Shown here: positions 60,501-64,000 of the stretch, piece after piece | Layout of the letters: each line of letters begins with the position of its first letter | Numbering within the stretch: position 1 is the stretch's first letter | NCBI RefSeq assembly: GCF_037975245.1 | Contig: NC_092576.1 | Coordinates: 30,296,611 to 30,360,610, forward strand | From: Apostichopus japonicus | Taxonomy: Eukaryota > Echinodermata > Holothuroidea > Aspidochirotida > Stichopodidae | Direction: 5' to 3' | DNA: 64,000 bases | Notes under the pieces: model-generated | What the model was told of the DNA's origin: nothing | The model's database searches: none | What the model saw: the letters and a program-made list of their open reading frames with translations, nothing else | Translations under genes and position numbers: made by a program

Positions 60501-61015
60501 TTACATGTAGCATTATACACACTGTTGAATTCATTAATTACATGTAGCATTATACACACTGTTGAATTCATTAATTACATGTAGCATTATACACACTGTT
60601 GAATTCATTAATTACAACATGTAGCATTATACACACTGTTGAATTCATTAATTACATGTAGCATTATACACACTGTTGAATTCATTAATTACATGTAGCA
60701 TTATACACACTGTTGAATTCATTAATTACATGTAGCATTATACACACTGTTGAATTCATTGATTACATGTAGCATTATACACAATGTTGAATTCATTAAT
60801 TACATATAGCATTATACACAAGTACTGTTGAATTCATTAATTACATGTAGCATTATACACACTGTTGAATTCATTAATTACATAGCATTATATACACACT
60901 GTTGAATTCATTAATTACAACATGTAGCATTATACACACTGTTGAGTTCATTAATTACATGTAGCATTATACACACTGTTGAATTCATTAATTACATGTA
61001 GCATTATACACACAC
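57588..61015. repeat. 3.4-kb array of 37-bp EcoRI-type units with higher-order structure
   Basis: About 90 units of acactgttgaattcattaat plus tacatgtagcattatac, almost every one containing gaattc. Variants (aagtactg insertion, aatagtagc short form, aacatgtag, gagttcatt) recur in the same order near 58140, 58700, 59035, 59335 and 59785, showing higher-order duplication of blocks of roughly 300-560 bp. Confidence 0.95.
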
Positions 61016-61878
61016 TGTCTACTGCAAGAAGCAGCCTGTGTTATGTTAAATATGTAACAGTCACAAGGCCCTCTATTACATTTTACATTCTGTTGAAATT
61101 CAAAATAATCAAAAGCAGATGTCATAATCTAAATATTATCTTCTTTTATGATACTTTTGTACTTAACTGTCTGCCATGAGTCACCACTAACTAGTCAAGA
61201 TCATGACCACACCTGATACATGGGAAGTCAGTATCGAATGACACGCTAAAATGTTTATCAATTGATGTTAACCCAAAACAATGGCTTCAAACATGCTTTC
61301 ATTGATAAATCGATATCACACACCACACTGACAAGTTGTAACAAGTTCTCAATGTTCACAGTTTTAAGTCCATTTTTACTCCCATGTTTGCAAGAAAGGA
61401 TTTCACTCTGTATTTGCCACTCCTAGAACGTGTTGTAACTCTGGTTGGTTTATGATTATAGTCTGTGTTATTATGATTATTCATCATTTCCCAATCCTTT
61501 TCATTTCCTTAGTCATCGCAATTGGCTTTCAAATTTCATTCGCTGAATCACACAATCTGAAAGTTACAGTATGGTGTGATGGTATTGATATTAATCATGC
61601 ATAGATCTACAGGTCTATTCCCATAGTCTGGGTGATTTAAAATACAAACAAATTTAGATATAAAACTGAAACTCACTTCCTGGAAAAGATATATGACATG
61701 CTAAGGAGCTATTCCAATGGTGTGATGATATGGCATGACAAGATATGCATATTCATGAGTAAGGTGGGAGTGTTAATCAAATATAAACACATTGTGAAAT
61801 ATAACAATGACTTTTAAAACAGAGGGTAAAAATGCATTCTGAGCAGCTATATGAATGGTCTGAGGATATGGCATGACA
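61016..61878. other. MASTL intron, no feature identified
   Basis: AT-rich, no exon. Two related stretches, gctattccaatggtgtgatgatatggcatgacaagatat (61708-61747) and gctatatgaatggtctgaggatatggcatgacaggatat (61845-61883), suggest a small local duplication before the AT microsatellite. Confidence 0.5.
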
Positions 61879-61965
<87 letters not shown>

Positions 61966-62067
61966 TATATGTATATATATACATATATATATATATATGT
62001 ATATATATATATGCATATATATATATATATATATACATATAGATATATACATATATATATATATATA
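61879..62067. repeat. (at)n microsatellite
   Basis: About 190 bp of nearly pure at/ta dinucleotides with occasional c or g (acatat, gtatat). Frames of Ile-Tyr repeats on both strands are artefacts. Confidence 0.97.
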
Positions 62068-62915
62068 ACTCAAATAGCCACAACTCTTCTTCCCCTCCCC
62101 ACCCCTCCCTTCCCATCCCCTCCTCTTCGAGATCCCAATTTCCTGTTGAAATCTTTCTGGTAAGGCCAGCAGAATAGTATTGGTTTTAGTCGGCAATAAA
62201 TAATTAGTTAAAAATTAAATAATTAAATTGTTGCAATCAACCAGTTCAACCATCTCTCACTGGAGTATATAGCCAAGGGGGTAGGAGCCCTGGGGGCACG
62301 TCCCCCCCACCTTTTCTACAAAGTAGCAAGAGTGCCCCTTCATATTCTGTCTTAGTTTGAATGTCTTAAGCCTTTGTTAATTTTAATATTTTATTTATAT
62401 TATTTATATGAAGTCTGTACATGCTATTTTTGAAATGGCTTCCCCATATCTTTTTGTAGCACGGTTAACAATAACCAATCTCAATAAATAGTAATTGATA
62501 GCATACGAACACATATATATATTTAAGTGATATGGACGGTGTGTATCGGTTTATAGCATAACAAGTGGTGGTTGTGGAATGAGAAAGTGCCCCTCTGATG
62601 TTGTGCCCCTCCCCCACCCCCCACTTTTTGGAAGCTTTCTACCCCCCCTGTATATAGCATTATCCTGTAGCAAAGTTAATATGGGGGTCAGAGGTTATCA
62701 CTTCTTGGAAGTCTGTTTCTGTAGTCACCTACATTCTGGCAGTGCAGGTAGAGAGAGCAAGCTGAATAGATCAGAGAGCATTGATCATCTTGTGTTGTGT
62801 CTTACTTCCAGTATCCTTGGAAACATTACTCATTGTTAGATAAATTTCTATTATTATTCAACGGAAAACACGTGCACACTCATATCACCGGACTCCATCA
62901 TCCGGGGACTAGATG
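62068..62915. other. MASTL intron with possible MITE fragment
   Basis: Between 62270 and 62650 the segment aagggggtaggagccctgggggcacgtccccccc and a later gtgcccctcccccacccccc resemble the C/G-rich ends of common invertebrate MITEs, but no clear TIR or duplication is seen. No exon is supported. Confidence 0.3.
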
Positions 62916-63365
62916 TAAAAGGACGGAATTTACAGACCTGTCTGTGAGTGCGTGTCTGTGAGTGCGTGTCTGTGAGTGCGTGTCTGTGCGTGTATGTATC
63001 TGTGTGTGAGCTAGTAGCCCTTACTTATACAGATTGCATATACTTTAATGTAAAAGGAAGGAATTTACAGACGTGTCTATGCATGTCTGTGATTGCGCGT
63101 GTGTGCGTGTAATGTATGTGCATGTGTCTGTGCGTGTGTGTGTATGTGTCTGTGTGTGAGCATTGTAGCCTTTACTTAATCTGCACAAATAATTACATGC
63201 AGAATGCATATATACTGTAATGTTAAAAGGAAGGAAGGAATTTACAGACGTGTCTGTGAGTGTGTGTCTGTGCATGTGTGTGTCTGCATGTAAGTGTCTG
63301 TGTCTGTGTGTGAGCATTGTAGCCCTTACTTCCATACAGAATGCATATATACTATTATGTCTCTT
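62916..63365. repeat. Three ~150-bp direct repeats with GT-rich cores
   Basis: Units near 62916, 63049 and 63220 share aaaaggaaggaatttacaga followed by a variable tgtctgtgagtgcgtgt tract, then gagcattgtagcccttactt and agaatgcatatata. The third copy ends directly at the candidate last MASTL exon. Confidence 0.8.
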
Positions 63366-63372
63366 GAAACAG

Positions 63373-63510
63373 GACTCAAAGAAAGATGGTGGCCTTTTTC
63401 CAAGAAATGTAGCATGTATTGTAATGTCATGAACTGGAGTGTGCACTACACTATACACTGTAATACATTTATCACATGTATACCTTCTGTACACCCAATA
63501 TAGTCAGTCA
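63373..63510 (+). CDS. MASTL: Candidate last MASTL exon, divergent C-terminus
   Basis: After a weak acceptor (ttgaaacag) the phase-matched frame reads GLKERWWPFSKKC and continues to a stop codon before about 63510. GLKE is what is expected after RPGAK (the vertebrate kinase has GMKELKRHPLF), and WPF sits near the HP-x-F position, but the sequence then lacks the VDW and the AGC C-tail with the PFIPQPDDETDTSYF-type motif. Either this is a real but truncated or alternative end, a decayed exon, or a chance match with the true exon beyond the window. An internal donor at tatt|gtaatg (63419-63424) is possible. Confidence 0.35.
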
Positions 63511-64000
63511 GTCTTGTTATGTTTATAACCTCTGTGCATAGTGGAGGTGTTTTTCCCCTTAACTGTGAGTGGTTTGAGTCATGTGATGCCTTTGGCAGAA
63601 AGTAGGAAGTATTATAGTCTCCTACACAGAAGCGTCCAAAAGTTGATTTAATATGGCTTACAACCGTTCAAGGAGGGAAATAATTTGTGCATAGTGCCAT
63701 TGTTGTTGTTCTTGTTGCAATTTGTGTCTGTGATTCAATGTGTAGAAAAAACCTGCAGCCCCCCCCCCCCTCCTTTATGTTAAACTGCTTGATACAACCC
63801 ATATTTGACTAATTTGAAAACTGAAATATTCCTGGATGCTGGGTTAAGCAGGCTTGGCCATTGTCAATAAAACAAAATCGCAAAAAAACTATTGGAAGAT
63901 TGGGCCAATTTGCCACACAAATCTTGAAATATTATCATTAGAACACAAGTTATGCAAATATATATTCATGTATATTGTCTATAACACACTGGAGCATACT
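63511..64000. other. Non-coding end of window
   Basis: AT-rich, with a poly-C run at 63759-63770. It is either MASTL 3' sequence or a further intron; no polyadenylation site or exon can be assigned with confidence. Confidence 0.4.

Noticed and set aside
61777-62196. Ile-Tyr repeat proteins
   Set aside because: Translation of an (at)n microsatellite.
63045-63494. 149-codon minus-strand His/Thr-rich frame
   Set aside because: Translation of GT-rich direct repeats in the antisense direction.

Overview
This is a piece of an animal nuclear genome: genes are split by GT-AG introns, introns are long and rich in satellites, and the mobile elements are metazoan types (LINE, tRNA-SINE, Penelope-like, hAT, foldback elements). 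The main gene is MASTL (Greatwall kinase), so the source is a metazoan. The element mix and the frequent taggcctag-type words suggest a marine deuterostome invertebrate, perhaps an echinoderm; that placement is inference. I found no bacterial-type operon, CRISPR array, tRNA or rRNA.

Left part (1-10.1 kb), read on the minus strand: a decayed, very large transposon-like gene. From 10082 down to about 1060 it carries a DDE-type (MULE/KDZ-like) transposase, then a C19 ubiquitin-specific-protease domain, then a C48 (Ulp1/SENP-like) domain. Three later insertions break it: an inverted-repeat-bounded Penelope-like element (7659-9595) that itself contains a SINE (8037-8399) and a hammerhead-ribozyme-like motif; a 5'-truncated LINE with 11-bp target duplications (4205-6906); and a second LINE fragment (about 1760-2615). 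From 10.5 to 15.3 kb, also on the minus strand, lies a multi-exon SAMD3-like gene with an in-frame stop and a frameshift. From 15.3 to 23.7 kb there is non-coding DNA with a diverged tandem duplication, a 1.47-kb foldback element (19860-21334) full of acgtacgt palindromes plus a 34-bp perfect hairpin, and the first of two inverted copies of an hAT-like MITE.

Right part (23.7-63.4 kb, plus strand): at least nine supported exons of MASTL. They cover the kinase N-lobe, the HRD and DFG motifs, the NCMR insertion (one exon of 400 codons), the delayed activation segment (GTPDYLAPE) and the C-lobe; a tenth, last exon is only tentative and the first coding exon was not found. The introns hold roughly 16 kb of tandem arrays (60-, 75-, 37-, 31-, 22-bp units and others), an hAT remnant and MITEs. 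The most unusual point is the exon ending in the catalytic-loop residues HR (26312-26451): its splice acceptor lies in a 45-bp tandem array (5 acceptor copies) and its 3' end with the splice donor lies in a 42-bp array (14 copies). Every downstream donor would add multiples of 14 residues in frame next to the HRD motif, whereas every upstream acceptor meets an immediate stop codon.
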